In this document: one piece after another, positions 30,583 to 39,086 of the stretch
How positions within the stretch are numbered: position 1 is the stretch's first letter
Layout: each line of letters starts with the position of its first letter
Origin: a virus
DNA: 63,731 bases
Strand: one strand, 5' to 3'
Virus record (IMG/VR): IMGVR_UViG_3300033145_001147
Span: 1 to 63,731 of that record
Notes under the pieces: generated by a model
The model's database searches: none
What the model saw: the letters and a program-made list of their open reading frames with translations, nothing else
What the model was told of the DNA's origin: nothing
Translations under genes and position numbers: made by a program

Positions 30583-31059
30583 ATGAAGATTAATTATAAA
30601 AAGCTAGAACAAGATTCTAAAAGTCTTGCTCAAAAAATAGAAAAAGGAAAGTATGATGCCGTTTATGGTATTCCTGCTGGTGGTATTCTTCCAGCTTTTA
30701 TTATTTCTAAAGAGTTAGATATCCCTTTGGTATCTGAAATTGAAGAAGGTAAAAATATTTTAGTAGTAGATGATTTAGTTGATTCAGGTGATACAATTCT
30801 TTCTTTAAGAGAAGAATATGGAAACTTTGATGTTGCTGTTATTTATATAAAAGATGTTGATGGAATAGGAGCTTCATTAGTTGAAGTTTATGAAAAACTT
30901 ATCCCAAATGAATGGGTAGATTTACCTCATGAAGGATTAGAATTGCCTATAGAAAATAATATAATAAGAATTTTAGAATATTATAATCAACAAATTACAG
31001 TTGAAGAAGTAAGTAGTCTTAATAATTTAATAAAACAAAGATATGAAAAAACAAAGTAA
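30583..31059 (+). CDS. Type I phosphoribosyltransferase (158 aa)
   Basis: The PRPP-binding signature ILVVDDLVDSGDTI is clear (about residues 60-73), and YGIPAGGILPA forms the first loop, as in guanine/xanthine phosphoribosyltransferases. The C-terminal hood has WVDLPHEG, where purine PRTases have WVxFPW/E. It probably salvages guanine-type bases. Its position just before folE suggests a link to GTP supply or 7-deazaguanine handling. The last 17 nt overlap the HNH-FolE start. Confidence 0.85.
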   Translation: MKINYKKLEQDSKSLAQKIEKGKYDAVYGIPAGGILPAFIISKELDIPLVSEIEEGKNILVVDDLVDSGDTILSLREEYGNFDVAVIYIKDVDGIGASLVEVYEKLIPNEWVDLPHEGLELPIENNIIRILEYYNQQITVEEVSSLNNLIKQRYEKTK

Positions 31060-32089
31060 ATGTAAAGTTTGTGGTAAGAAGTTTTCTTTTGACGATTCTG
31101 TTCAAAAAGGATTATATTGTTGTGTTAAATGTCGTTATGCAGACCATTCTAATATTATAAAAGATAGTTATACTCCAGAACTTAAAAAATTACGTTCTGA
31201 ACATGCAAAAGAACAGATGAAAGACAAGAAGCAAATAGAAATTCGTCAACAAAAATGTGGATATAAAATGACTGACGAACAAAGGGAAAAACTATCAGAT
31301 TCAAAAATTAAAAATTCTTTTACTAGGGCTAAAAAGTTAATTATAAAGGAGAGAGGAGAATTTTGTGAAAGATGTGGGAAAGATATTTCTGATTGGCAAT
31401 TAACTGTCCATCATAAAAACGGAAGAAAATGGGATAATGATTTAGATAATTTGCAAATACTTTGTCGTTCTTGTCATTCTAAATTACATAATCAGATAGG
31501 GAAATTGTCTAGTCATTTTGCAGGATTAGCAACAGTTGAAAATTATATTGCTTTAATGCTTCAACATTTAGGAGTTGATTTAGATGACCCTGATTTCAAA
31601 GAAACTCCATTAAGAGTAGCAAGAATGTATAATGAACAATTTGAAGGATTAAAACCTGAAGCTAAAGATGAAATAAAAAATATATTTGGCACAAGATTTC
31701 CTTGTGAAAATGATAATATGGTTGTTATAGATGATATTCGAGTTTATAGTTTGTGTCCTCATCATTTGGTGACGATAATTTATGATATAGCAATTGGTTA
31801 TGTTCCTAATAAATTTGTATTAGGATTGTCTAAATTTGCACGAATAAGTGAGTTATTAGCTCATAAACCTGTTATTCAAGAAACTTTTACTGCTGAACTT
31901 GGTAAGGCAATAGAGGATGAATTGAAACCTCTCGGTGTTGCGGTTAGGATAAAGGGAACTCATTTTTGTATGGTATCAAGAGGAGCAAAACAACAAAATT
32001 CTAAAACTATGACGGCATATATGTCTGGAGTATTTAGAGATAATAAAGACAATTCTAGAAGTGAATTTTATAAGTTAATAGAAAAATAA
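31043..32089 (+). CDS. folE: HNH endonuclease fused in frame to GTP cyclohydrolase I
   Basis: 348 residues. Residues 1-150 are an HNH homing endonuclease (CKVCGKKF...CCVKC; CERCGKDI, LTVHHKNGR, LQILCRSCHSKLH). Residues 160-348 are GTP cyclohydrolase I: LATVENYIALMLQHLGV, FKETPLRVARMY, SLCPHHLVTI (zinc ligands), RISELLAHKPVIQE and GTHFCMVSRGAKQ (catalytic). No stop separates them. FolE converts GTP to dihydroneopterin triphosphate, the first step to preQ0. FolE might also be translated from an internal start. Confidence 0.9.
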   Translation: MKKQSKCKVCGKKFSFDDSVQKGLYCCVKCRYADHSNIIKDSYTPELKKLRSEHAKEQMKDKKQIEIRQQKCGYKMTDEQREKLSDSKIKNSFTRAKKLIIKERGEFCERCGKDISDWQLTVHHKNGRKWDNDLDNLQILCRSCHSKLHNQIGKLSSHFAGLATVENYIALMLQHLGVDLDDPDFKETPLRVARMYNEQFEGLKPEAKDEIKNIFGTRFPCENDNMVVIDDIRVYSLCPHHLVTIIYDIAIGYVPNKFVLGLSKFARISELLAHKPVIQETFTAELGKAIEDELKPLGVAVRIKGTHFCMVSRGAKQQNSKTMTAYMSGVFRDNKDNSRSEFYKLIEK

Positions 32090-32090
32090 T

Positions 32091-32795
32091 ATGGATGTAA
32101 AAAAAGCAGTTGTCGTTCTTTCAGGGGGAATGGATAGCACAACATTATTGTATAGGGTTATAAATGAAGGATTTGAAGTTTCTGTCTTGTCTTTTGATTA
32201 TGGTCAAAGACATAAGAAAGAGTTAGAAGTTGCAAAAAAGACTTGTGAGAAATTAAATGTCTTACATAAGATAATTGATTTGACAAGTGTTAAGCAAGTT
32301 ATGAAGAATTCTGCCTTGACAGATGACATAGAAGTGCCTGAAGGGCATTATGCAGACGAGAATATGAAATCAACAGTTGTTCCTAATAGAAATATGATTA
32401 TGGCTTCGATTGCGATTGCAGAAGCAGTTTCTATTGAAGCGGAAGCTGTTTATTTAGGAGTTCATGGAGGCGACCATGACATTTATCCAGATTGTCGTAA
32501 AGAGTTTATAGAAAAATTGAATGATGTTTCTAAGATTGCTAATTATCATTCAGTTGAAATTCGAGCCCCTTATTTAGAAATGGATAAGGGAGATATTCTT
32601 ATTGAAGGAAAAGAATTAGGAGTTGATTATTCTTTTACACGAACTTGTTATCAAGCTGGAGAAAAATCATGTGGTCGATGTGGTTCCTGTATAGAACGTA
32701 TCTTGGCATTTAAGAAAGCAGGTTGTATTGACCCTATTTTTTATGAAAAATCATGGGAAGAAGTTTTACAACATGCAGAAAAATTGGATAAATAG
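32091..32795 (+). CDS. queC: 7-cyano-7-deazaguanine synthase QueC
   Basis: 234 residues. The PP-loop SGGMDSTTL (residues 11-19) binds ATP; FDYGQRHKKE, VPNRNMIM, GVHGGDHDIYPDCR and the zinc site CxxxxxxxxCGRCGSC are all present. It converts carboxy-deazaguanine to preQ0. Starts 1 nt after FolE. The intact C-terminus (IERILAFKKAGCIDPIF...) is partly duplicated after the next HNH gene. Confidence 0.95.
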   Translation: MDVKKAVVVLSGGMDSTTLLYRVINEGFEVSVLSFDYGQRHKKELEVAKKTCEKLNVLHKIIDLTSVKQVMKNSALTDDIEVPEGHYADENMKSTVVPNRNMIMASIAIAEAVSIEAEAVYLGVHGGDHDIYPDCRKEFIEKLNDVSKIANYHSVEIRAPYLEMDKGDILIEGKELGVDYSFTRTCYQAGEKSCGRCGSCIERILAFKKAGCIDPIFYEKSWEEVLQHAEKLDK

Positions 32796-32820
32796 AAAAT
32801 TATAGGTTATAATATAACCT

Positions 32821-33417
32821 ATGAAATGTCTTAATTGTAATGAAGAAATAAATAATAAAAAATTTTGTGATATTAAATGTTATCAAGAATTTAGAAAACA
32901 ATTATATGATGAAAAATATACAAAACAATGTTTAGTTTGTGGTAATTATTTTAGATGTAAATCTACAGCTCCTAAAACTAAAACTTGTGGAAAAATATGT
33001 TTAAGTAAATTATTTTCTCAAAGAAAATGGTCAAAAGTTACAAATAAGAAAAGGTCTAACACTTTAATAAAATATTGGAATAGCCGAATAAGAATAGGTA
33101 TATTACATACAAAAGATGAAAAAAGAAGAATTAAAGAAAGTTGTAAAGGAATAAATAAAAAAGATAAAAACGGTAATTGGAAAGGAGGAATTTCAACTGA
33201 AAATAATTTATTAAGAAATAGTCCTGAATATTGTGATTGGAGAAAGAAAGTTTTTGAAAGAGATAATTATACTTGTCGGAAATGTGGAGATAAAGGAATT
33301 GAATTAAATGCTCATCATAAAAAATCTTTTTCTAAATATATTGAACTAAGATTTGATATTAATAATGGTTTAACTTTATGTAAACAATGTCACAAACAAA
33401 TACATCAAAAAAAATAA
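32821..33417 (+). CDS. HNH homing endonuclease after queC (198 aa)
   Basis: N-terminal [18 protein letters not shown] and [10 protein letters not shown] zinc modules, a WKGG linker, then [39 protein letters not shown]. It sits between queC and a leftover queC C-terminus, so it was acquired at the 3' end of queC. Confidence 0.9.
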   Translation: MKCLNCNEEINNKKFCDIKCYQEFRKQLYDEKYTKQCLVCGNYFRCKSTAPKTKTCGKICLSKLFSQRKWSKVTNKKRSNTLIKYWNSRIRIGILHTKDEKRRIKESCKGINKKDKNGNWKGGISTENNLLRNSPEYCDWRKKVFERDNYTCRKCGDKGIELNAHHKKSFSKYIELRFDINNGLTLCKQCHKQIHQKK

Positions 33418-33419
33418 AA

Positions 33420-33509
33420 GGGGAAGAAAAACCCTGTGGTAAATGTGGTTCTTGTGTTGAAAGAGCGGAAGGGTTTGTAAGAGCGGGAATGATTGACCCT
33501 ACATTATAA
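33420..33509 (+). pseudogene. Leftover C-terminus of queC
   Basis: The frame immediately after the HNH stop reads [29 protein letters not shown], stop. It aligns to the end of QueC (GEKSCGRCGSCIERILA, FKKAGCIDPIF), including two zinc Cys. It lacks a start codon and differs from the intact queC 3' end, so it is a displaced allele. Confidence 0.88.
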
Positions 33510-33513
33510 AAAT

Positions 33514-33903
33514 ATGAAGATAAGATTACCTAAAAGTGATGAAATTGATGAAACACAAAAATTAATGAATCAATTTTATTTCATGTATAAAAAAGCATTA
33601 ATAGAATACATAAAAAGTTTTTGTGTTTTTATTGCCGAAGAAGATGATACAATTGTGGGAATAATACTTTATAACAAAAAAAGAAATAAAATACTTTTAT
33701 TAGTTATTAAAAAAGAATATAGAAGGAAAAATATAGGAAAAAAATTATTTGAAACATCAAGAACGATATTAAACTTAAAAAAGATAAAAATATTAGCTGT
33801 TGAAGAAAGTATTAATTTTTGGCAATCAATTGGTTTTTACAAGACTAATAAATTTGAAAAAACTAAACATAAGATATTAACAGAAATGGAATGGGGGATA
33901 TAA
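33514..33903 (+). CDS. GNAT-family acetyltransferase (129 aa)
   Basis: Start at ATG 33514, 4 nt after the queC remnant; an in-frame TTG at 33493 lies inside it. The motif A segment VIKKEYRRKNIGKKLFE binds acetyl-CoA, with VFIAEEDDTIVGIILY before and INFWQSIGFYKT (motif B) after. Position between queC and queF suggests a substrate connected to 7-deazaguanine, for example the aminomethyl group of preQ1, but this is inference. A protein or small-molecule substrate is equally possible. Confidence 0.8.
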   Translation: MKIRLPKSDEIDETQKLMNQFYFMYKKALIEYIKSFCVFIAEEDDTIVGIILYNKKRNKILLLVIKKEYRRKNIGKKLFETSRTILNLKKIKILAVEESINFWQSIGFYKTNKFEKTKHKILTEMEWGI

Positions 33904-33931
33904 GTTTATAAAATAATAACAAGATAAAAAT

Positions 33932-34366
33932 ATGAAAAACTATGGTTCAAAAGAAGTAGATAAAATGGTTAATACAAAGAATTGGGAACTTTGGGATGCT
34001 CCCAAGAATTCAACTCCGATTTATCAATATTTTCCAGAGTTTACTTGTTTATGTCCGAGAAGTGGTTACCCTGATTTTGCAAAAGTGCATATTATTTCAG
34101 TTGCAAATAAGAAAGTTTTGGAGTTGAAAGATTTAAAGTTATGGCTTAATTCTTTCAGAAATGTGGGAATTAGTCATGAAAATGCAACAAATCTTATTGC
34201 TGAAACTTTAATGAAAAAATTAAAATTAAAATATATTTTTGTCTTAATGGAATATTCTCCTAGAGGTAATTTACATACTTTACCTATGGTAGAACTGAAA
34301 AGACAATATAAATTAAGTAATGAAGTCGTTCAAATAAAAAAGAAATTAATAGATAAGGTAATATAA
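33932..34366 (+). CDS. queF: 7-cyano-7-deazaguanine reductase QueF (or QueF-like)
   Basis: 144 residues. FTCLCPRSGYPDFA holds the catalytic Cys and Asp; LELKDLKLWLNSFRN is the NADPH-binding motif (fourth position D instead of S/A); GISHEN supplies His-Glu; YSPRGN follows. QueF reduces preQ0 to preQ1. The nearly intact NADPH motif favours reductase over the amidinotransferase-like QueF-L. Followed 3 nt later by dpdA. Confidence 0.85.
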   Translation: MKNYGSKEVDKMVNTKNWELWDAPKNSTPIYQYFPEFTCLCPRSGYPDFAKVHIISVANKKVLELKDLKLWLNSFRNVGISHENATNLIAETLMKKLKLKYIFVLMEYSPRGNLHTLPMVELKRQYKLSNEVVQIKKKLIDKVI

Positions 34367-34368
34367 TT

Positions 34369-35208
34369 ATGAAATTATTTTTTGCATCACCTATCCCAAG
34401 ATATGTAAAATTATTAAAAGAGGAAAATGCTAGTAATTTTCTTGTTAGTTATGCTACAAAAAATATTTGTGTTTCAATAATAAAAGATGGAAACTTAGAT
34501 TCAGGAGATAGTTTGATTATTGATAGTGGAGCTTTTTCTGCTTGGACTAAAAATGTCAAGATTAATTTATCTGAATATATAGATTTTTGTCATGAAACAG
34601 TGAAATTAAAACCTTGTAATAATATTTATTTTATAAATTTAGATGTTATTCCAGGAAGTTTTGGCAAAAGACCAACGAATGAACAAATTGAAGAATCAGC
34701 GAAAAAGGGAATGGAAAATTATCAGATAATGAAAAGAGCTGGATTGAAAGTTATGCCTGTGTTTCACCAGCATGAGGATTTTAAATGGTTGAAAGAAATG
34801 ATAAAAGAAATTGATTATATAGGAATATCTCCAGCTAATGATGTTTCGGTAAAAAGAAGAATTAATTGGTTGAAAAAAGTTTACAGTTTGATGAAGGCAG
34901 ATTATAAAACTCATTTATTTGGATTTACAGCGTTTGAGGCATTAAAACAATTTCCTTGTTATTCTGCTGATAGCACCTCTTGGTTAGCTCCTGCAAGATA
35001 TGGGCAATATGTAACTTTTGATAAAGATAAGATTAAAACTTTTAGAGGTAGAGATAAAAAACTTACTAACGAATCTTATATGATGATAAGAGATAGAGAA
35101 ACAAAAGGAATGAATATAGAAATTATAAGATTACAAGTAATAGAATTATTAAAAATACAAAGTTATATTACAAGATTGTGGGAAAAAAGAGGAATTAAAT
35201 GGGATTAA
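34369..35208 (+). CDS. dpdA: DpdA-like DNA guanine transglycosylase
   Basis: 279 residues of the TGT superfamily, smaller than RNA TGTs. IIDSGAFSAW (about residues 49-58) contains the active-site Asp pair of DpdA-type enzymes; FINLDVIPG, GLKVMPVFHQHED and IGISPANDV follow along the barrel, and FGFTAFEAL / SADSTSWLAPARYG lie near the end. It exchanges guanine in DNA for a 7-deazaguanine. Adjacent to queF, so preQ1 (or a derivative) is the expected base. Confidence 0.88.
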   Translation: MKLFFASPIPRYVKLLKEENASNFLVSYATKNICVSIIKDGNLDSGDSLIIDSGAFSAWTKNVKINLSEYIDFCHETVKLKPCNNIYFINLDVIPGSFGKRPTNEQIEESAKKGMENYQIMKRAGLKVMPVFHQHEDFKWLKEMIKEIDYIGISPANDVSVKRRINWLKKVYSLMKADYKTHLFGFTAFEALKQFPCYSADSTSWLAPARYGQYVTFDKDKIKTFRGRDKKLTNESYMMIRDRETKGMNIEIIRLQVIELLKIQSYITRLWEKRGIKWD

Positions 35209-35226
35209 TAATTAATAAATAATGTT

Positions 35227-35907
35227 ATGAAGATAAATACAAACAATTTGAAGGTAGATATAAATTTAGTTCATCCAAACAAATACAACCCAAAACTTAA
35301 TTTTGAGGAAAATGAACATAATGCTATTGAGTATCAAAAGATTAAAGATAGTTTAGAGAAATTTGGACAAGTAGACCCTGTTATTGTTCGAACATTAGAT
35401 GAAGGCGAATATAAAGGGGAATATGAAATAATAAATGGTTTTCATAGACACAGAGCAATGAAAGAGTTAGGTAGTCAAGAGATTGAAATAAAAGATTTGG
35501 GAGTAATAGATTTTGATACTGCTGTAGCTATTGCTTTACAAACAGAAGATACAAAAATCCCTATTGATAACATAGAATTGGCTGGATTAATGAAAGAATT
35601 AGTTACTGAAGATAAAGATACTGATTATTGGGCTAAACTTTTACCTTATAATGCAGAGATAATACAATCTAAGATAGATTTAATTGATTTTGATTTTGAA
35701 CAATTTAATAATGAACAAGAAGAAGGGGGAGGGGAAATTGATAATAGTTCATTTTCTTTCAAAATTAAAGACGAAGTAGATGCAGAGATGTGCCACAAAG
35801 CTTTGAATTTGGCTTCTGACGATAAGAATGATGCTTTCGTGGAACTATGTAGGTCTTTTATCCAAATGAGCGAGGTTGGGGTTGATAGTGATGAAGAAGA
35901 AGATTAA
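35227..35907 (+). CDS. ParB/sulfiredoxin-fold protein (226 aa)
   Basis: The N-terminal domain has SLEKFGQVDPVIVRT and YEIINGFHRHRAMKELG, the ParB N-terminal signature (GxxxP and GxxR). A long acidic C-terminal region follows (EEGGGEIDNS, DSDEEED). In phages such proteins often lie near terminase or DNA-modification genes and may be nucleases or DNA-binding regulators. Directly downstream of dpdA and upstream of terminase. Confidence 0.75.
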   Translation: MKINTNNLKVDINLVHPNKYNPKLNFEENEHNAIEYQKIKDSLEKFGQVDPVIVRTLDEGEYKGEYEIINGFHRHRAMKELGSQEIEIKDLGVIDFDTAVAIALQTEDTKIPIDNIELAGLMKELVTEDKDTDYWAKLLPYNAEIIQSKIDLIDFDFEQFNNEQEEGGGEIDNSSFSFKIKDEVDAEMCHKALNLASDDKNDAFVELCRSFIQMSEVGVDSDEEED

Positions 35908-35925
35908 TAATTAATAAATAATGTA

Positions 35926-36219
35926 ATGAAAAAAACAAAAACTATAGAAGAACAATGGAAAAATCTACCTGCTAATTACAGTGATGGGTTTTATGCTAAA
36001 AGAGGTGGTTTTCAACATTCAAAAGTTTATGAAGAAAGATTACAATTTGTAAAAAATAAAGTTATAGAAAGAGAAGAAGAAATAATTGAAATTATTAAAA
36101 ATTTCAAAGTTCCTAAAAAAGTTAGAGTAATTTCAGACGGAGTAGATGTAAATGATGAATATAAACAAGAATTTTACAATAGATTAATGGAATTGATAAT
36201 TAAAAAAATAAAAATGTAA
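35926..36219 (+). CDS. Unknown protein (97 aa)
   Basis: 97 residues, basic and helical (NYSDGFYAKRGGFQHSK, then VIEREEEIIEIIKNFKVP). No family recognised. The stop overlaps the next ATG by 1 nt. Confidence 0.55.
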   Translation: MKKTKTIEEQWKNLPANYSDGFYAKRGGFQHSKVYEERLQFVKNKVIEREEEIIEIIKNFKVPKKVRVISDGVDVNDEYKQEFYNRLMELIIKKIKM

Positions 36220-36380
36220 TGTCAATACAAGATATAAAAGAATTTATTAAATCTCCTTTTTCTTTTTGGTTGTTTAATCCAGAAGCAATTATAGAGATTA
36301 TAAATGAAAATAGAGTGAAAATAGATAAAGATGCTACAACCAAATTAGATGTATATAAGCATTTTTACAACCAAAACTAA
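36219..36380 (+). CDS. Small unknown protein (53 aa)
   Basis: 53 residues starting at the stop of the preceding gene (TAATG overlap). Contains FIKSPFSFWLFNPEAIIEII. No family recognised. The overlap and codon pattern favour a real gene. Confidence 0.5.
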   Translation: MSIQDIKEFIKSPFSFWLFNPEAIIEIINENRVKIDKDATTKLDVYKHFYNQN

Positions 36381-36454
36381 CAGAATTTAACAAAATATAA
36401 CAAAAAATAACAGACAAAATAGAAAAATTAATAGATTAATGTATAATGAGAAGT

Positions 36455-37027
36455 ATGGATAAATTAAACTTAAAAGAAACAATGGCTATTGAATTAAAAT
36501 ATTTAGGTAATTCAATGAAAGCCATATCAGAAAAATTAGAAATGCCTTTTGATACTGTAAATGGGTGGTTTAGAACTGGGGGAAAACTTGACGAAGCTTA
36601 TCTAAAATATACAGAAGAAGTTAATGAGAAAAGAAAACAACAAATGGAAAAAAAGATTTCTATTTCTGATGACGAATTCTTTATTTTAACTACTAATATC
36701 GTTAGACAAATAGGAAAAAGTTTACAAAAAAGAAAAGTTCCTTTAGTTAATAAAAAAGGACAAGCTGTTGCTGATGAAAATGGTTTACCACAATATATTG
36801 AAGTAGAACCTTCTTCTGATTTTAGTGTGAGTGATTTAAGAAATGTTTGGCAAATGCAAAGAATAATGAAAGGACTTCCTATTAATTATGAAAAACAAGA
36901 AGTATCACAAACAAGTTTTGAAAGTGATATGATTATTAAAGAGTTAGGATTAACAGAAGAAGATTTCAAAGATGAAAACATTGAAGCAACAACAAACAAA
37001 ATTACAAAGCATCTCCTTAAACGATAA
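36455..37027 (+). CDS. terS: Terminase small subunit (HTH)
   Basis: Start at ATG 36455; an in-frame ATG at 36446 overlaps a TATAAT (36442-36447). Residues 9-46 form an HTH (ELKYLGNSMKAISEKL, FDTVNGWFRTGGKL) for DNA recognition, followed by helical oligomerisation regions. It overlaps the large subunit gene by 56 nt, typical of terS-terL pairs. The HTH is duplicated at 6307. Confidence 0.78.
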   Translation: MDKLNLKETMAIELKYLGNSMKAISEKLEMPFDTVNGWFRTGGKLDEAYLKYTEEVNEKRKQQMEKKISISDDEFFILTTNIVRQIGKSLQKRKVPLVNKKGQAVADENGLPQYIEVEPSSDFSVSDLRNVWQMQRIMKGLPINYEKQEVSQTSFESDMIIKELGLTEEDFKDENIEATTNKITKHLLKR

Positions 37028-38624
37028 TGATACTATTCAAAATAAAATAGTAGATATTTCATTAAAGGCAAGAGAAGCTCATATAGAAGGTCGTAAAAAA
37101 TTATGGGCGACTAATTATTTTGCTTGGGTAAAAGATAATTGGAGTTCAAGAGGAAAACCTTTAGATTTTGAAAAACATAGATATCTTGTAGAGATATATG
37201 AAGACCAATCTCCAGATATTACTTATATGAAATCAGCTCAAACTGGTTTAACAGAAAGAATGCTTACTGAAGCTTTATGGTTGCCAGACCAATATGCAGA
37301 AAATGCTATCTACTTTTTCCCTACTGGTGGAACAATGAGTGATATGGTTCAGGAAAGAATTGATGAACCTTTGAATAATAAACAATATCTAAGAGAAGTA
37401 TCTGGTAGAGCAAAAAGAATAATGGGTAAACAAGCTGATAAGATTGGTTTGAAAAGAATGAGTAAAGGTTTCGTTTACTTTAGGGGTTCTGGTTCTACTA
37501 CACAAATTACTTCTGTTCCAGGAGATATTATTTTTGTTGATGAAATAGATAGAATGCCTCAAGAAAATATTCCTTACTTTGATAAACGATTAGAACATTC
37601 AAATAGAAAATGGCAACGATGGGCTTCTACTCCTACTTTACCTAATTTTGGTATTCATAAAAGATTTATACTAACAGACCAAAGACATTGTTTTCTTAAA
37701 TGTTCTCATTGTGGAGAATGGCAAGATTTAGATTTCTTTAAGAATGTTAAATATGAAATGCTTAACGATAAACAATGTAAAGAAGCTCATCTTGCTTGTG
37801 CTAAATGTGAGAAAGAAATGATTACTTGGGAATGTGAACATGAATGGAGAGCAACTAATCCTGATTCAAACAAGAGAGGATATTTTGTTTCTAAACTATA
37901 TTCTCCAATGGCAGACCTAAAGAAAATGGTTGAATCATCTAAACTTACAGCAGAGTGGGAAGTTCAACAATTTTATAATCAGGACTTAGGAGTTCCTTAC
38001 GAACCTAAAGGTGGTAAATTAACTGATGAAACATTACAAGCTTGTAAAAGAGATTATAACTTTGGAGTTAAAGTTGGACATAACTTTATGGGAGTTGATG
38101 TCGGTAAAGTTCTTCATGTTATTATTCATAATAGTGATAAGCAAATTGTTTATGTTGATACTGTAAAAGACTTTGAAGATTTAGATAAGTTAATGAACGA
38201 ATATGATATTAAACAATGTGTAGTTGATGCTTTACCAGAAACAAGAGAAGTTCAAAAGTTTGCTGATAGATTTAGAGGTAGAGTGCATATGTGTTATTAC
38301 TCTGGAATGAAAGAAGTTAAAGAGAATGAGTGGTTCAAGGTCGATGAACAAAAAATTAATACCGATAGAACTTTATCTTTGGATATGTGGACAGCAAGGT
38401 TTAGAAATCAAGAGATTAATCTTCCAAAGAATTTTGCAGATAAGATAGAGTTTATAGACCATATGAAATCTTTGATTCGTGTTATTACTGAAAATAAAGC
38501 AGGAATTAAAAGAGCTGAATATGTAGAGATGTCCCCAGACCATTTCTATCATGCTGGGAACTATTCTAATATGGCTGATGCCATATTTAATATGACTTCT
38601 ACTCCAGAAGTTTGGGTATTGTAA
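36972..38624 (+). CDS. terL: Terminase large subunit, GpA-like
   Basis: 550 residues. ATPase: Walker A KSAQTGLTE (about residue 94), Walker B DIIFVDEIDRM, and coupling ASTPT. A zinc motif (CSHCG...CAKCEKE) is typical of lambda GpA-like terminases. The nuclease half has GVDVGKVLH and CVVDALPET acidic residues. Packages phage DNA into proheads with TerS. Start inside terS; no better start in frame. Confidence 0.93.
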   Translation: MKTLKQQQTKLQSISLNDNDTIQNKIVDISLKAREAHIEGRKKLWATNYFAWVKDNWSSRGKPLDFEKHRYLVEIYEDQSPDITYMKSAQTGLTERMLTEALWLPDQYAENAIYFFPTGGTMSDMVQERIDEPLNNKQYLREVSGRAKRIMGKQADKIGLKRMSKGFVYFRGSGSTTQITSVPGDIIFVDEIDRMPQENIPYFDKRLEHSNRKWQRWASTPTLPNFGIHKRFILTDQRHCFLKCSHCGEWQDLDFFKNVKYEMLNDKQCKEAHLACAKCEKEMITWECEHEWRATNPDSNKRGYFVSKLYSPMADLKKMVESSKLTAEWEVQQFYNQDLGVPYEPKGGKLTDETLQACKRDYNFGVKVGHNFMGVDVGKVLHVIIHNSDKQIVYVDTVKDFEDLDKLMNEYDIKQCVVDALPETREVQKFADRFRGRVHMCYYSGMKEVKENEWFKVDEQKINTDRTLSLDMWTARFRNQEINLPKNFADKIEFIDHMKSLIRVITENKAGIKRAEYVEMSPDHFYHAGNYSNMADAIFNMTSTPEVWVL

Positions 38625-38641
38625 AAAATACATTATAATAG

Positions 38642-39069
38642 TTATAGTTCATTAAAAATTGGGGTCAAGAATTAAAATATATGAAGAAGAAAAAAGAAGA
38701 AAAAATCCTTAAATGGAGATTAAAAGATAAGCCAACTGTAGATGATGTCACACAGTTGCTAGACAAAGGGCTTTTGTCTAAAGATGAAGCAAGACAAATA
38801 ATTCTTGATGAAACAGATATCAAGCATTCAGATATTCTTGCATTACAAGATGAGATTAAATTATTAAGAGAATTAGTTTTGAAAATATCAGAACAAAATT
38901 CGCGATTACAAGTTATTAAAATTATTGAAAGAAATATTGATAATGTTCCTTTCAGATGGACACAACCTTATACAGTTTATTGTAGCAATCTACACGATGA
39001 AAATAGTGGAACATTTAGATTAAATTAATTATTAGTGATAATTTGACCCCAATTTTTAATGAATTATAA
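38642..39069 (+). repeat. 27-bp inverted repeats flanking a small gene
   Basis: 38642-38668 (TTATAGTTCATTAAAAA then TTGGGGTCAA) is the reverse complement of 39043-39069 with one mismatch in 27. The repeats bracket the 115-residue gene and nothing else. The first 17 bases also occur at 27083-27099, at the displaced rsr end. There is no target duplication or transposase. Confidence 0.85.
38681..39028 (+). CDS. Unknown protein within inverted repeats (115 aa)
   Basis: 115 residues. N-terminal half basic and helical (PTVDDVTQLLDKGLLSKDEARQII), a central leucine-rich coiled coil (ILALQDEIKLLRELVLKI), and a short beta C-terminus. The LSKDEARQIIL segment resembles SHOCT/helix modules of small structural or regulatory proteins. 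It is bounded by long inverted repeats. Confidence 0.6.
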   Translation: MKKKKEEKILKWRLKDKPTVDDVTQLLDKGLLSKDEARQIILDETDIKHSDILALQDEIKLLRELVLKISEQNSRLQVIKIIERNIDNVPFRWTQPYTVYCSNLHDENSGTFRLN

Positions 39070-39086
39070 ATTAGCTAAAAGATGTA

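Noticed and set aside
38642-39069. Insertion sequence
   Set aside because: No transposase motifs in the enclosed 115-residue protein and no flanking target duplication.
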